Below, piece by piece: positions 25,146 to 34,805 of a DNA stretch of 64,000 nt. The stretch lies in contig NZ_JAHVHT010000003.1 in NCBI RefSeq assembly GCF_019802125.1, positions 1-64,000 on the forward strand, given 5' to 3'. Source of the DNA: Tateyamaria omphalii. Its GTDB lineage: Bacteria > Pseudomonadota > Alphaproteobacteria > Rhodobacterales > Rhodobacteraceae. The position numbers and the translations under genes were made by a program. Within the stretch, counting starts at the first letter, position 1; the number at the start of each line of letters is the position of its first letter. The notes below the pieces were generated by a model. The model saw only the letters and a list, made by a program, of their open reading frames with translations. It searched no databases and had not been told where the DNA came from.

Positions 25146-25318
25146 TCCGCATCCTTTGTGTGCTGTCATTGCTGTTTGTTGCCGCCTGTGGGGCGGACGG
25201 AGAGCCCGTGCAACCACATGGCGGTGTGAGCATTGGGGTCGGTTCAAACGGCTTGAGCGCTGGCGGCACAGTGGGCGTGCGGCGCGGGCCACTGTCCGTC
25301 GGCGTGAGCCTGTTCTGA
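25142..25318 (+). CDS. Small glycine-rich lipoprotein
   Basis: A 58-residue product with a lipoprotein signal (LLFVAAC, modified Cys16). The short mature part is rich in Gly and Val ([20 protein letters not shown]) with a repeating GxSxG pattern. It is coupled to argH by an ATGA overlap. The same kind of small lipoprotein is often seen beside argH/lysA in Rhodobacterales. Function is unknown. Confidence 0.7.
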   Translation: MIRILCVLSLLFVAACGADGEPVQPHGGVSIGVGSNGLSAGGTVGVRRGPLSVGVSLF

Positions 25319-25321
25319 TCC

Positions 25322-25639
25322 ATGGCCCCGGTGCGAATGATCTATCTCGCCTTGGCCATATGGGGTGCGGTGCACCCAATGTACTATTTCATTGCGTGGT
25401 TCCAAGCGAACACCTGGGACATCATGGCCATGGTCGATGCATGGCACGTCAATGCCGCCACAAGTGGCCTGGTCTGGGATCTGACCATTGCGGCTCTTGC
25501 CCTGACTGTCTGGATCGTTTCCGAGGTCGCGGTGCGGCGCAATTGGTTGGCGTTGATCGCCATTCCAGCCACTTTTTGCATTGGCGTCAGTTGCGGATTG
25601 CCACTCTACCTGTTTCTGCGATCCCGGCCCGTTCGATAA
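25322..25639 (+). CDS. DUF2834 membrane protein
   Basis: A 105-residue protein with three hydrophobic spans: IYLALAIWGAVHPMYYFIAW, LVWDLTIAALALTVWIVSEV and LALIAIPATFCIGVSCGLPL. The pattern of a short loop and the WDL motif fits DUF2834. Its function is not known. It begins 4 bp after the small lipoprotein, so it is part of the argH transcript. Confidence 0.75.
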   Translation: MAPVRMIYLALAIWGAVHPMYYFIAWFQANTWDIMAMVDAWHVNAATSGLVWDLTIAALALTVWIVSEVAVRRNWLALIAIPATFCIGVSCGLPLYLFLRSRPVR

Positions 25640-25729
25640 AATCTGATCTTTTCCGGCCCTAATTTCGCCCAAATCCTCGGTATTGTTTCGTTTGCAGGTA
25701 CAATGCGTTCGAGCAGAGGAACAGATTTT

Positions 25730-26917
25730 ATGGAGCAGACAGCCCCCAAGGCCCTTTTGGCGGCCCCGGCGAACCCCATTCCACCCGCCCCACAGATGAT
25801 TGTTGATGTGGCCCGCACCCACGGTGTCAGCCCGTTCCGTCAAATGCGTGAAATGTGGACGCTGCGCCGCGGCCAAAGCCGGATGCGCGCGGATGAATAT
25901 CACACGTCAGGCGTATATGATCCTGAGCTGTCGATGGACGAAAAGAAGGCATTCGTAGGCGAGTTGGGCAGCTTCAATTTGAACAACCGCCTGTCGCCGC
26001 TGGACCTGACGCCGATGCGCGCGTTCATCCGCGACAAGGCAATGTATGCTGCACTTCTGGAACGGCTTGGAGCGCGAACCACGCATACTCAGGCTGTCGT
26101 GCATCCAAATCGGGCGTGCGGCAATATCCCCGTGTTGCGTGACCCTCAGTCGGTCGTGGCCTTCTTGCAGAACGATGCGAACTACCCGCTTTTTGGTAAG
26201 CCATGCGAAGGCTCAAAAAGTGTAGGTTCCGCTCTGATCACGGGGCTTGAAGGTGACATGCTGCGCCTGGGCAACGGCCGTGAGGTTGATCTGGAAGGCT
26301 TCGCGCATGAGCTGGTCGAGGACTATCCCGAAGGATTCATCCTGCAATCCGCCGTGCAGCAGCATCCCGATATGACGGCTATTACTGGCCCTGCGGTCGG
26401 TACCTTGCGCGTGGTCACGCTGCGCGATGAAAACGGACCAAAAGTGCTGTATTCGCTCTGGAAGCTGCCCTCGCCCTCGGCCATGTCCGACAATTTCTGG
26501 CAAGCGGGGTCCATGGTGGCTCAGGTCGGCGACGACGGCATTGTCAGCCGCTGCAAACGCGGCACTGGTCTGGCCGCCGAATGGATCGACACGCACCCGG
26601 TCAGCGGGCAACCCATCGTCGGCGCGCAGATCCCGCACTGGGACGCCGTGCAGAAGCTGGCCATGGACAACCACATGCTGTTCCCGGATTTCGGCGTGTT
26701 CGGTTGGGACATCGCAATCGATGCGGATGGCCCGCTGGTCATTGAGTGCAACGCCAACCCGTTCCACATGCTTTATCAGCTGGCGACGGGCGAAGGCGTA
26801 TTGAACGCACGCCATATGCCGGAGTTCGATGCTGCCATCGCATGTTCCGAAGCGATCAAATCCAAGCGCATCGAAACGGAAAAAGCGCGCAAAAAGGCGG
26901 GCGATCTGCCGCGCTAA
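25730..26917 (+). CDS. ATP-grasp protein (sugar-transfer-associated type)
   Basis: A 395-residue protein whose C-terminal two thirds look like an ATP-grasp domain: YPLFGKPCEGSKSVGSALI (nucleotide-binding strand), EDYPEGFILQSAVQQHPDM, and PLVIECNANPFHMLYQLATG at the metal site. The N-terminal third resembles none known to me. Such proteins ligate a carboxylate to an amine or alcohol and often accompany surface polysaccharide genes. AGAGGAAC supports ATG 25730 over one at 25703. It separates the argH-side genes from lysA. Confidence 0.7.
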   Translation: MEQTAPKALLAAPANPIPPAPQMIVDVARTHGVSPFRQMREMWTLRRGQSRMRADEYHTSGVYDPELSMDEKKAFVGELGSFNLNNRLSPLDLTPMRAFIRDKAMYAALLERLGARTTHTQAVVHPNRACGNIPVLRDPQSVVAFLQNDANYPLFGKPCEGSKSVGSALITGLEGDMLRLGNGREVDLEGFAHELVEDYPEGFILQSAVQQHPDMTAITGPAVGTLRVVTLRDENGPKVLYSLWKLPSPSAMSDNFWQAGSMVAQVGDDGIVSRCKRGTGLAAEWIDTHPVSGQPIVGAQIPHWDAVQKLAMDNHMLFPDFGVFGWDIAIDADGPLVIECNANPFHMLYQLATGEGVLNARHMPEFDAAIACSEAIKSKRIETEKARKKAGDLPR

Positions 26918-26957
26918 GCAATTGAAGCCGGGCGCCTGCTGAATTAGGCAGGCGCTC

Positions 26958-28223
26958 ATGGATCATTTTCTTTACCAGAATGGCGTTTTGCACGCCGAGG
27001 ATGTGCCCGTGGCCGAGATTGCCGCCGCGGTAGGCACGCCGTTCTATGTGTACTCGACAGCGACGTTGCTGCGCCACTTTACCCTGTTCGACGACGCACT
27101 TGATGGCATGGACCACCTGGTCTGCTATGCGATGAAGGCGGCCAGCAACCAGGCGATCCTCAAGACGCTGGCCCAAGCCGGCGCAGGCATGGACGTGGTG
27201 TCGGGCGGCGAGTACGCGCGCGCCAAGGCTGCGGGCGTGCCGGGTGAGAAGATCGTGTTTTCAGGCGTCGGCAAGACCGCCGACGAAATCCGCATGGCGC
27301 TGACTGGAGGCATCCGCCAGTTCAACGTGGAATCCGAGCCCGAGATGGAGGTCCTCAACCGCGTCGCGGGCGAGGTGGGCGCCATTGCCCCGATCACCAT
27401 ACGTGTGAATCCGGACGTAGATGCCAAAACCCACGCCAAGATCGCGACTGGCAAATCCGAAAATAAGTTCGGCATTCCCATTGCGCGGGCGCGTGAGGTT
27501 TATGCAATGGCCGGTGCGATGGAAAACCTCGATGTCATAGGCATCGACGTCCACATTGGCTCTCAACTTACCGAGTTGGCACCGTTTGAGCTCGCCTACC
27601 AAAAGGTCGCTGAACTCACGGTCCAATTGCGTGAAGACGGTCACAACATCCGCCGCCTCGATCTGGGGGGCGGTCTTGGCATTCCCTACGCCCGCTCGAA
27701 CGAAGCACCGCCGTTGCCCACCGACTATGGCGCGCTGATCAAGCGGACCGTCGGGCACCTGGGCTGCGAGGTCGAGATCGAGCCGGGCCGCCTGATTTCG
27801 GGCAATGCCGGGCTGATGGTGTCCGAGGTCATCTATGTCAAATCGGGGGAAGGGCGCGACTTCCTGATCCTTGATGGGGCGATGAACGACCTGATCCGGC
27901 CCGCGATGTACGAAGCCTATCACGACATCGTGCCGGTCATCGAACCGAAACCGGGAACGGAACAGGCGCCCTATGACATCGTCGGTCCAGTCTGCGAATC
28001 CGGGGATACCTTCGCCAAGCAGCGCATGATGCCGCCGCTATCTGCCGGTGACCTCGTCGCCTTCAGATCCGCGGGTGCATATGGCGCGGTAATGAGCAGC
28101 GAGTACAATACGCGACCACTTATCCCGGAAGTTCTGGTTCATGGCGATCAATACGCGGTGATCCGCGCACGCCCGACCTTTGACGAAATGATAAATCGCG
28201 ATACCATCCCTGGGTGGCTCTGA
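26958..28223 (+). CDS. lysA: Diaminopimelate decarboxylase
   Basis: A 421-residue fold-type III PLP enzyme that makes lysine from meso-diaminopimelate. The PLP lysine is Lys60 in CYAMKAASNQ. The glycine loop RLDLGGGLGIPY binds phosphate, and GPVCESGDTFA supplies the active-site cysteine of the opposite subunit. Length and order fit LysA well. It is followed directly by the DUF4175 gene, a linkage usual in Rhodobacterales. Confidence 0.96.
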   Translation: MDHFLYQNGVLHAEDVPVAEIAAAVGTPFYVYSTATLLRHFTLFDDALDGMDHLVCYAMKAASNQAILKTLAQAGAGMDVVSGGEYARAKAAGVPGEKIVFSGVGKTADEIRMALTGGIRQFNVESEPEMEVLNRVAGEVGAIAPITIRVNPDVDAKTHAKIATGKSENKFGIPIARAREVYAMAGAMENLDVIGIDVHIGSQLTELAPFELAYQKVAELTVQLREDGHNIRRLDLGGGLGIPYARSNEAPPLPTDYGALIKRTVGHLGCEVEIEPGRLISGNAGLMVSEVIYVKSGEGRDFLILDGAMNDLIRPAMYEAYHDIVPVIEPKPGTEQAPYDIVGPVCESGDTFAKQRMMPPLSAGDLVAFRSAGAYGAVMSSEYNTRPLIPEVLVHGDQYAVIRARPTFDEMINRDTIPGWL

Positions 28224-28294
28224 CCTGATCAGTGCCTATATCGAGGCTTAGGGCGCTATAACGTGGCCCGCGCCACCGACAAGGGACGCGACGC

Positions 28295-30910
28295 ATGGCC
28301 AGTTTTTCCAAACACGACGCGCGGCGTGGGCTGAAAGCCCTGCGCTGGCCGCTTGCGTTCACACGCGCGGGCATGTTTGCGGAAGCGTTCTGGCAAGCGA
28401 CATGGCCGCTTGCGACCGTGGTGCTGGCGGTCTTGGCTGTTCTGATGCTGGGCCTGCAAGACACCGTGATGGTGGAACTCGTTTGGTTCTTTGCCGTTGT
28501 CGCGACCGTTGCGGCCATTGGGGCGCTGATCTATGCGCTGCGCAAGTTCCGTATCCCCACCCGCGAAGCGGCGCTTGTCCGTTTGGACGAAACGCTACCG
28601 GGCCGTCCCATTCAAGCGCTGCTCGATGAGCAAGCGGTTGGTGATGGTGATGCGGCATCGACCGCGGTGTGGCGCGCGCACCAGGCCCGCATGGCTGAAC
28701 GGGCGGCGCGCGCGCAGCCCGTACCGGCCGATCTGCGCATCGCACGCCGGGATCCCTATGCCCTGCGATATGTCGCCGTCCTGATCTTTGCCGTTGCGCT
28801 GATTTTTGGCTCCATCTGGCGCGTGGGGTCCGTGGCGGACATGACGCCCGGCGCGGGCGATGGTCTGGCCACAGGACCGGTGTGGGAAGGCTGGGCCGAA
28901 AGCCCGCGCTACACCGGACGGCCAACGATCTACCTCAACGATATTCCCGAAGGCGTCCTGGAAGTGCCTGCAGGGTCGCTCATCACCTTGCGCCTCTACG
29001 GCGAGGTCGGTGCGCTCACCTTGGCCGAAACAGTATCGGGCCGGTCCGGAGAGGTCCCGCCGGCCTCTGCTCCCGAGCAGGATTTCATCGTCAACCAGTC
29101 GGGTGAGATTGCAATCAACGGTCCAGGCGGTCGCACATGGTCCGTTGCGGTGCTGCCGGACGAGGCGCCGAACATCGAAGTGCTCGATGGGCCGGAAACC
29201 ACTGCGCTGGGCGAGATGACACTGCCCTTCGCCGCCTCTGACGATTACGGAGTAGAAGCGGGCGAGGCGCGCTTTGCTCTCGATCTGCCCGAGGTGGACC
29301 GCAGGCATGGACTGGCCATCGCACCCGAACAACGCCCCGAAATCACCGCATCCTTGCCTATGCCGTTCACCGGTGATCGCACAGGCTTCCAAGAGGCGCT
29401 GGTCGAGGACTTTTCGGAACACCCATGGGCCAATCTTCCTGTCACCGTGGTGATGACGGCGCTTGATGCCGCCGAACAGCAGTCCGAGACAGAGCCATTC
29501 CAGATGATCCTGCCGGGTCGCCGGTTCTTCGACCCGGTCGCGGCTTCCATCATCGAACAACGGCGTGACCTGCTCTGGTCCAGGGACAACAGCACCCGCG
29601 TGGCACAGATCCTGCGCGCGGTCGCCCACCGCCCCGACGACGTGTTCCGCCGCGAAGTGGATCAGTTGCGCCTGCGCCGGGTCATCACCAAGCTGGAAAC
29701 CTTTGCCAGCTATGGTCTGACAGACGAAAAGCAGGAAGAGATTTCACGCGATATGTGGGACCTCGCCCTTGGGATCGAAGAGGGTGATCTCGCCGACGCG
29801 CTGGAGCGGCTGCGCCGCGCACGTGAGCGGCTGGAGCAGGCCATGCGCGACGGTGCCAGCCCGGCCGAGATCGAAGAGCTGATGCGCGAGCTGCGCCGTG
29901 CGACCGACGACTACATGCAGCAGCTGTCACGGCAGGCAGAGCTGGATCGCCAGAACAACGAAGAAAACCCGCGCAACCAGCAAAACCAGAACCAGATGCA
30001 AATGACGCAGGATGACATCCAGCGCATGATGGATCGCATCCAGGAATTGATGGAACAGGGCCGCATGGCCGAAGCCGAACAGGCCCTACGCGAGTTGCAG
30101 GAAATGCTCGAAAACATGCAGGTCACCCAAGGGCAGGGCGGCGAGGGCCAAAGCCCCGGTGAACAGGCGATGGAAGGGCTGGCGGAAACGCTGCGCGAAC
30201 AACAGGGTCTGAGCGACCAAGCCTTCCGTGATCTGCAAGAGCAGTTCAACCCTAATGCGCAAGCCGGCGAAAGCCAGGGCAATGAAGGGCGCGACGGCGG
30301 CGCGGGCCGCGGTCAGGAGCATACCGAGGGCGGCCAAGGCGAGGGCCAACAGGGCGATCAACAGCAAGGCGGCCAAGGCAACCAGCAGGCGGAGGACGGC
30401 CAGAGCCAGGGTCAGGAAGGCTCTCTCGCCGACCGCCAGCAGGCACTGCGCGACGAGTTGCGCCGCCAGCAGGGCAGCCTGCCCGGCAGCGGGACCCCCG
30501 AAGGCGATGCTGCCCGCGACGCGCTGGATCGGGCGGGGCGCGCCATGGACAATGCCGAGGATGCGCTACGCCAACGCGACTTTGCCGATGCCATCGACAA
30601 CCAGAGCCAGGCCATGGAGGCACTGCGCGAAGGAATGCGTGCGCTGGGCGAAGCGATGCAGCAGGAACAACAAGACGCACAGCAGGGTCAGGGCACGTCC
30701 GAGAGCGACCGGCGCGCCGAAGCGCGTGATCCCTTGGGCCGCGAGCCGGGCTCAAACGGGTCCGTTGGCACCGAAGAGGGTCTGCTGCAGGGAGAAGACG
30801 TTTATCGCCGGGCCCGCGACCTGCTTGACGAAATCCGCCGCCGCTCCGGTGAAGGAGAGCGTCCGGATGTCGAGCTGGACTATCTCAAGCGTCTCCTGGA
30901 CAGGTTCTAG
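28295..30910 (+). CDS. DUF4175/TIGR02302 membrane protein
   Basis: An 871-residue protein. The N-terminus has two transmembrane spans (about residues 29-50 and 53-75) and a third near 155-172 (YVAVLIFAVALIFGSIWRVG). A periplasmic beta-rich region follows, then a long helical part with a very Gln/Glu/Gly-rich stretch between about residues 550 and 800 (NQQNQNQMQMTQDD, GQQGDQQQGGQGNQQ). The family is confined mainly to alphaproteobacteria and has no settled function; an envelope role is likely. The low-complexity part makes many long antisense frames, none supported. Confidence 0.85.
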   Translation: MASFSKHDARRGLKALRWPLAFTRAGMFAEAFWQATWPLATVVLAVLAVLMLGLQDTVMVELVWFFAVVATVAAIGALIYALRKFRIPTREAALVRLDETLPGRPIQALLDEQAVGDGDAASTAVWRAHQARMAERAARAQPVPADLRIARRDPYALRYVAVLIFAVALIFGSIWRVGSVADMTPGAGDGLATGPVWEGWAESPRYTGRPTIYLNDIPEGVLEVPAGSLITLRLYGEVGALTLAETVSGRSGEVPPASAPEQDFIVNQSGEIAINGPGGRTWSVAVLPDEAPNIEVLDGPETTALGEMTLPFAASDDYGVEAGEARFALDLPEVDRRHGLAIAPEQRPEITASLPMPFTGDRTGFQEALVEDFSEHPWANLPVTVVMTALDAAEQQSETEPFQMILPGRRFFDPVAASIIEQRRDLLWSRDNSTRVAQILRAVAHRPDDVFRREVDQLRLRRVITKLETFASYGLTDEKQEEISRDMWDLALGIEEGDLADALERLRRARERLEQAMRDGASPAEIEELMRELRRATDDYMQQLSRQAELDRQNNEENPRNQQNQNQMQMTQDDIQRMMDRIQELMEQGRMAEAEQALRELQEMLENMQVTQGQGGEGQSPGEQAMEGLAETLREQQGLSDQAFRDLQEQFNPNAQAGESQGNEGRDGGAGRGQEHTEGGQGEGQQGDQQQGGQGNQQAEDGQSQGQEGSLADRQQALRDELRRQQGSLPGSGTPEGDAARDALDRAGRAMDNAEDALRQRDFADAIDNQSQAMEALREGMRALGEAMQQEQQDAQQGQGTSESDRRAEARDPLGREPGSNGSVGTEEGLLQGEDVYRRARDLLDEIRRRSGEGERPDVELDYLKRLLDRF

Positions 30911-30913
30911 CGC

Positions 30914-31723
30914 CTATTCGCCTTCACTGGCTGTTAAGTTGTCCAGCCATGTCAGACCTGAGGAGACTTGTCCGTCCAACCACAGGCGCGCACCATCAAC
31001 CTGGGCAACGTATGAACTGAGGAACGGATCGACCCCGGGCACCGCCTGGGCAATGTCTGGTGCGAAGACATATATCAGCAAAAGAACGACCGCGAGCAGG
31101 ATCATCAACATGAACCCGCGCCGGAATCCGGATCGGGCTTGTTCCATTTCCGCCGGATCGGGGGCCATTTCTGCCGCGGGCGGCGACTGGCGGTCGCCTG
31201 TCGACCTCAGCGTCGAGTTTATTTCCTCGATATCTGGCAACAAGTCTCGCCGAGAGCCTATGGCGGCGGCTGTGGCAGCAGCCTCAGACACCTGCTCTGG
31301 CGTCGGGTCTTCTCCGCGCATCCGGGCCATGCGCTCGCGCGCTTCGCGGGCACGACGGTCTGCATCGGTTTCTGCATTGCTAAGACCAAGCTCGGGCTGG
31401 CTTTCCAACGCTTCGGCTTCGGAGGCGCGAGCCTGGCTTTCGATCTCGGCCTCTTCCCGCAGGATGTCCGCGACCTCGGGATCCAGTTCACGCCGTTTCG
31501 GTTCCGGGGCTGCCGCGCGCTCTTCATCCTCGGTCGGGCTGTCATCGGGTGCTGCCAGATCAGCCGGAGCGTCCTCGGCCTCTGGCTCCTCAGGCATGTG
31601 ATCGGGATGATGTTGAAACCACGTCTGTCCGCAGTTCGAACACTGCACATCGCGCCCTTCGGCGGGGATCACGTCATCCACCACCTCGTATTGCGCATCG
31701 CAATTGGGACATATCAGCCGCAT
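30914..31723 (-). CDS. Zinc-ribbon (MJ0042-type) membrane protein
   Basis: A 269-residue protein. MRLICPNCDAQYEV and DVQCSNCGQTWFQH form an MJ0042-type zinc ribbon (Cys5, Cys8, Cys28, Cys31). An acidic, Pro-rich linker is followed by one transmembrane helix (about 204-220, MLMILLAVVLLLIYVFA) and a short periplasmic tail. The function is unknown. The start at 31723 lies close to that of the divergent ftsE, 146 bp away. It is convergent with the DUF4175 gene, 3 bp apart. Confidence 0.8.
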   Translation of the reverse strand: MRLICPNCDAQYEVVDDVIPAEGRDVQCSNCGQTWFQHHPDHMPEEPEAEDAPADLAAPDDSPTEDEERAAAPEPKRRELDPEVADILREEAEIESQARASEAEALESQPELGLSNAETDADRRAREARERMARMRGEDPTPEQVSEAAATAAAIGSRRDLLPDIEEINSTLRSTGDRQSPPAAEMAPDPAEMEQARSGFRRGFMLMILLAVVLLLIYVFAPDIAQAVPGVDPFLSSYVAQVDGARLWLDGQVSSGLTWLDNLTASEGE

Positions 31724-31869
31724 TTCGGATCCTGCCTCGTTTTTACGGGTTACCATATGTTGTAGGCCGTGTTCAGAAAAGACATAACTGCGCGGCCCGC
31801 ACGCATGCATTCACATTGAATCCGGCATGGTGCTGAGGCACAACAGGTCTCAAAGGGGCGGGGACGCAC

Positions 31870-32547
31870 GTGATCGAGCTGGAAAATGTTGCCTACAGCT
31901 ATGGCGGGGGTGAGCTTTTGTCCGATATTTCGGTCAAGCTGGCGCCCGGTTCGTTTCATTTTCTGACGGGTCCGTCTGGGGCTGGCAAGACCACGCTTCT
32001 CAAGCTTTGCTACGGCGCGCTGTTGCCGACAGCAGGCCATGTGCGTCTGTTCGACCGCGATGTGCGCAGCCTCCAGCGCGATGACATTGCCAAGGTGCGG
32101 CGGCGGGTCGGTGTCGTGCATCAGGATGTTCAGTTCCTCGACCACCTGCCAGTCTCCGACAATGTTGCCCTGCCGCTGACCGTCTCGGGGCGTCAGGCGG
32201 AAACGGCGAACGGTGATCTGACCGAGCTGCTGGCATGGGTGGGTCTCACCAACCGCTCCGACGCCATGCCACCCGAACTGTCCGGCGGTGAGCGGCAACG
32301 CGCGGCGCTTGCGCGTGCCGTCATCATGTCACCGGATGTGGTGCTGGCCGACGAACCGACCGGCAACGTCGATTGGGACATGTCGCAGCGTCTTCTGACC
32401 TTGTTGGTCGAGCTGAACAAGATGGGCAAGACGGTGCTGATCGCCACCCACGACCTGTCCCTGATCCGGGCGGCCAAAGCGCAGGTGCAGGCGCGAGTTC
32501 TGCGCATCTCGAACCGGCGCGTGCAGCTTGCGGGGGCGGACCTGTGA
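31870..32547 (+). CDS. ftsE: Cell division ABC ATPase FtsE
   Basis: A 225-residue ABC ATPase. Walker A is TGPSGAGKTT (33-42), signature LSGGERQR starts at 137, Walker B is VVLADEPTGN ending near Glu162, and ATHD gives the switch histidine. With FtsX it forms the membrane complex that activates cell-wall hydrolases at the septum. Translation starts at GTG 31870. Its stop overlaps the GTG start of ftsX. Identification rests on this pairing as well as the motifs. Confidence 0.88.
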   Translation: MIELENVAYSYGGGELLSDISVKLAPGSFHFLTGPSGAGKTTLLKLCYGALLPTAGHVRLFDRDVRSLQRDDIAKVRRRVGVVHQDVQFLDHLPVSDNVALPLTVSGRQAETANGDLTELLAWVGLTNRSDAMPPELSGGERQRAALARAVIMSPDVVLADEPTGNVDWDMSQRLLTLLVELNKMGKTVLIATHDLSLIRAAKAQVQARVLRISNRRVQLAGADL

Positions 32548-33449
32548 AATTCGACCTCAAGACCCTGCGCGCCCTTGTGGCCGGTGATCGCTATGCCGAC
32601 CGTGTCGTTCCGCCCACGGGCTTTACCGCGCAGCTGACCCTCTTTGTGTCGGGCGCGATGGCGTTTCTGGCTGTCTTTGCTCTAGCGCTCTCGCTTGCCT
32701 CTGGCCGCTTGGCCGACCGCTGGGGGGATGAGTTGGCGCGCACGGCCACCATCCGCATCGTGGCACCCGAAGACCAGCGCGCGATCCAGACCAACGCCGC
32801 ATTGCAGGTGCTGTCGACAACTCCTGGTATCGCCGACGCCCGCGCGCTGACGGATGAAGAGCAACAGGCCCTGCTGGCACCCTGGTTCGGTCAGGACCTG
32901 CCGCTGGATACACTCCCCGTGCCCCGGCTGATCGAGATCGAGGCGACCGACCAGGGCTTTGACGTCACGGGTCTGCGCCTGCGTCTGGCCGCCGAAGTGC
33001 CGGGTGCCGTGCTGGACGACCACGGGCGCTGGCGCGCGCCGCTCGTGTCTGCCGCCCAACGCCTGCGTCTGCTGGGCTGGACGGTGGCGTTGCTCATCGT
33101 CGGTGCCGTTGCGGCCATGGTCACCCTAGCCGCCAACGCGGCACTTGCGGCCAACGCGCAGGTCATCGCCGTTCTGCGCCTTGTCGGTGCGACCGACAGC
33201 TACATCGCCAATGCTTTTGTGCGCCGCTTCACCCTGCGCGCGCTTGTGGGATCGGCGGTAGGTGTCGTCGTTGGAGTGCTGGCCGTGTGGCTCATGCCGT
33301 CTGGCGGGGATACGCCCGGCTTTCTGACCGGCCTTGGTTTTCAGGGCGTGGGCTGGTTGGTGCCCCTGCTCTTGCCGCCCGTCTGCGGCGGTGTTGCCCT
33401 CTTTGCCACAGCCTATGCTGCCAGCCGCGCCCTAAGGACCCTCACGTAA
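32544..33449 (+). CDS. ftsX: Cell division protein FtsX
   Basis: A 301-residue permease-like protein with the FtsX layout: one N-terminal span (LTLFVSGAMAFLAVFALALS), a periplasmic domain of about 110 residues, then three spans (TVALLIVGAVAAMVTLAANA, LRALVGSAVGVVVGVLAVWL, LVPLLLPPVCGGVALFATAY). The start is GTG 32544, overlapping the ftsE stop by 4 bp; the frame is open upstream inside ftsE but that part is out of register with FtsE. The stop overlaps the acyltransferase start. Confidence 0.85.
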   Translation: MKFDLKTLRALVAGDRYADRVVPPTGFTAQLTLFVSGAMAFLAVFALALSLASGRLADRWGDELARTATIRIVAPEDQRAIQTNAALQVLSTTPGIADARALTDEEQQALLAPWFGQDLPLDTLPVPRLIEIEATDQGFDVTGLRLRLAAEVPGAVLDDHGRWRAPLVSAAQRLRLLGWTVALLIVGAVAAMVTLAANAALAANAQVIAVLRLVGATDSYIANAFVRRFTLRALVGSAVGVVVGVLAVWLMPSGGDTPGFLTGLGFQGVGWLVPLLLPPVCGGVALFATAYAASRALRTLT

Positions 33450-34177
33450 TGCAAATGATCCGTTCCGCCCTGTTTGTGGGCCAGATTTACGTCGCCATGC
33501 TGGTGCTCGGCATCGTCTTTGCCCCCTATGCCATCGTCAGCCGCAACGGCGCCTATGCGGCCTGCAAGACCTATTGCAAATGGGTGTTCTGGACCATGGG
33601 CTGGATGGTCGGGATCAAGGGCGAGGTGCGGGGTGACGTACCGCAGGGCGAGGTACTGATCGCCTCCAAGCACCAGTCCTTCCTCGACATCATGCTGATC
33701 TTTCATGCGTTGCCTGCAGCCAAGTTCATCATGAAACGCGAGCTGCTCTATGCGCCGATCATCGGAATCTACGCCAAGCGGTTGGGCTGTGTGCCGGTCG
33801 CGCGTGGCAAGCGCGGTGCGGCCATTGCCAAGATGGTGGCGGATGTTGAAGCCGGGCGGGCGCATCCCGGCCAATTGATCATTTATTCCCAGGGCACGCG
33901 CGTGGCCCCAGGGGCCAAGGTGCCTTACAAGGTGGGCACGGCGGTTCTGTACCAACAGCTTGGTCAGCCCTGCGTGCCCGTGGCCACCAATGTGGGCCTG
34001 TTCTGGCCGCGCAAGGGGATCTCTCGTCGCCCCGGCACAGCCGTGGTCGAGTTCCTGCCAGAAATGCTGGAAGGCATGTCCAAAGACGAATTCATGGCGC
34101 AGCTGGAAAGCACGGTGGAGGCGCGGTCGGATGCGCTGATGCGCGAAGGAGGGTTTGAACCCAATGGAGTTCATTGA
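33449..34177 (+). CDS. plsC: 1-acyl-sn-glycerol-3-phosphate acyltransferase (PlsC family)
   Basis: A 242-residue membrane-bound acyltransferase of phospholipid synthesis. The catalytic HX4D is His75-Asp80 in SKHQSFLDIML. The second block reads YSQGTR at 146-151; most relatives have Glu where Gln148 stands. An N-terminal hydrophobic segment anchors it. The start shares one base with the ftsX stop (TAATG), so it is translationally coupled to ftsEX. This could be a lineage-specific paralogue and not the main PlsC. Confidence 0.85.
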   Translation: MQMIRSALFVGQIYVAMLVLGIVFAPYAIVSRNGAYAACKTYCKWVFWTMGWMVGIKGEVRGDVPQGEVLIASKHQSFLDIMLIFHALPAAKFIMKRELLYAPIIGIYAKRLGCVPVARGKRGAAIAKMVADVEAGRAHPGQLIIYSQGTRVAPGAKVPYKVGTAVLYQQLGQPCVPVATNVGLFWPRKGISRRPGTAVVEFLPEMLEGMSKDEFMAQLESTVEARSDALMREGGFEPNGVH

Positions 34178-34766
34178 AGACATTCCGTCGCTCGAGGCGC
34201 TCTACGGGACACCCGGTCAGCCGTCGCTCCGCAAGGTCGCGGACCATCTGACACCGCTCTACGCCAAATGGATCGCGGCCTCGCGCTTCGTGGTGCTGAC
34301 AACGGTCGGTCCGGGCGGGACCGACGGCAGCCCGCGCGGGGACGATGGCCCTGTTGTGCTGCAACTTGATCCGAAAACGCTCGCGCTGCCCGATTGGCGC
34401 GGCAACCAGCGCCTCGACAGTCTGCGCAACATCGTGGCGGACGGGCGTGTGTCGCTGATGTTCATGGTGCCGGGATCAAACACGGTTGTACGGGTCAATG
34501 GTGAGGCCAGGTTGACGGCGGATCAGGATCTGCGTCAGCGGTTCGAGCAAAAGGGCCGTCACCCGGCAACAGTCATCGTGATCAAGGTTGGCGAGGTCTA
34601 TACCCAATGCGCACGTGCCTTGATCCGGGCTGGGCTGTGGTCGCGCAACGATGCGGAAGGTTTGCCAACTCCCGGTGAGATTCTGGCGGAGGTGTCGCAA
34701 GGCGAAGAGGGCGGCCAGCCCTATGACGAAGCATGGCCCGAGCGGGCGGCCCGGACCATGTGGTAA
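34164..34766 (+). CDS. Pyridoxamine 5'-phosphate oxidase-family flavoprotein
   Basis: A 200-residue protein with the split-barrel FMN fold. AASRFVVLTTVGPGGTDGSP is the first barrel strand region; DGPVVLQLDPKTLALPDWRG and DGRVSLMFMVPGSNTVVRVN follow. It resembles the MSMEG_1061 group, whose members reduce or bind F420 or FMN. AAGGAGGG 10 bp before ATG 34164 supports the start, which lies inside the end of plsC (14 bp overlap). The substrate is unknown. Confidence 0.75.
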   Translation: MEFIEDIPSLEALYGTPGQPSLRKVADHLTPLYAKWIAASRFVVLTTVGPGGTDGSPRGDDGPVVLQLDPKTLALPDWRGNQRLDSLRNIVADGRVSLMFMVPGSNTVVRVNGEARLTADQDLRQRFEQKGRHPATVIVIKVGEVYTQCARALIRAGLWSRNDAEGLPTPGEILAEVSQGEEGGQPYDEAWPERAARTMW

Positions 34767-34770
34767 TTTA

Positions 34771-34802
34771 ACATAATCTGTCCCCGCGGGGACAAATTAT
34801 GT
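34771..34802. terminator. Bidirectional hairpin between convergent genes, contains palindrome copy 2
   Basis: ACATAAT (34771-34777) and ATTATGT (34796-34802) enclose TGTCCCCGCGGGGACA (34779-34794), giving a near-perfect 32-bp inverted repeat. A/T-rich ends on both sides let it act as a terminator for both convergent genes. Confidence 0.7.
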
Positions 34803-34805
34803 GAA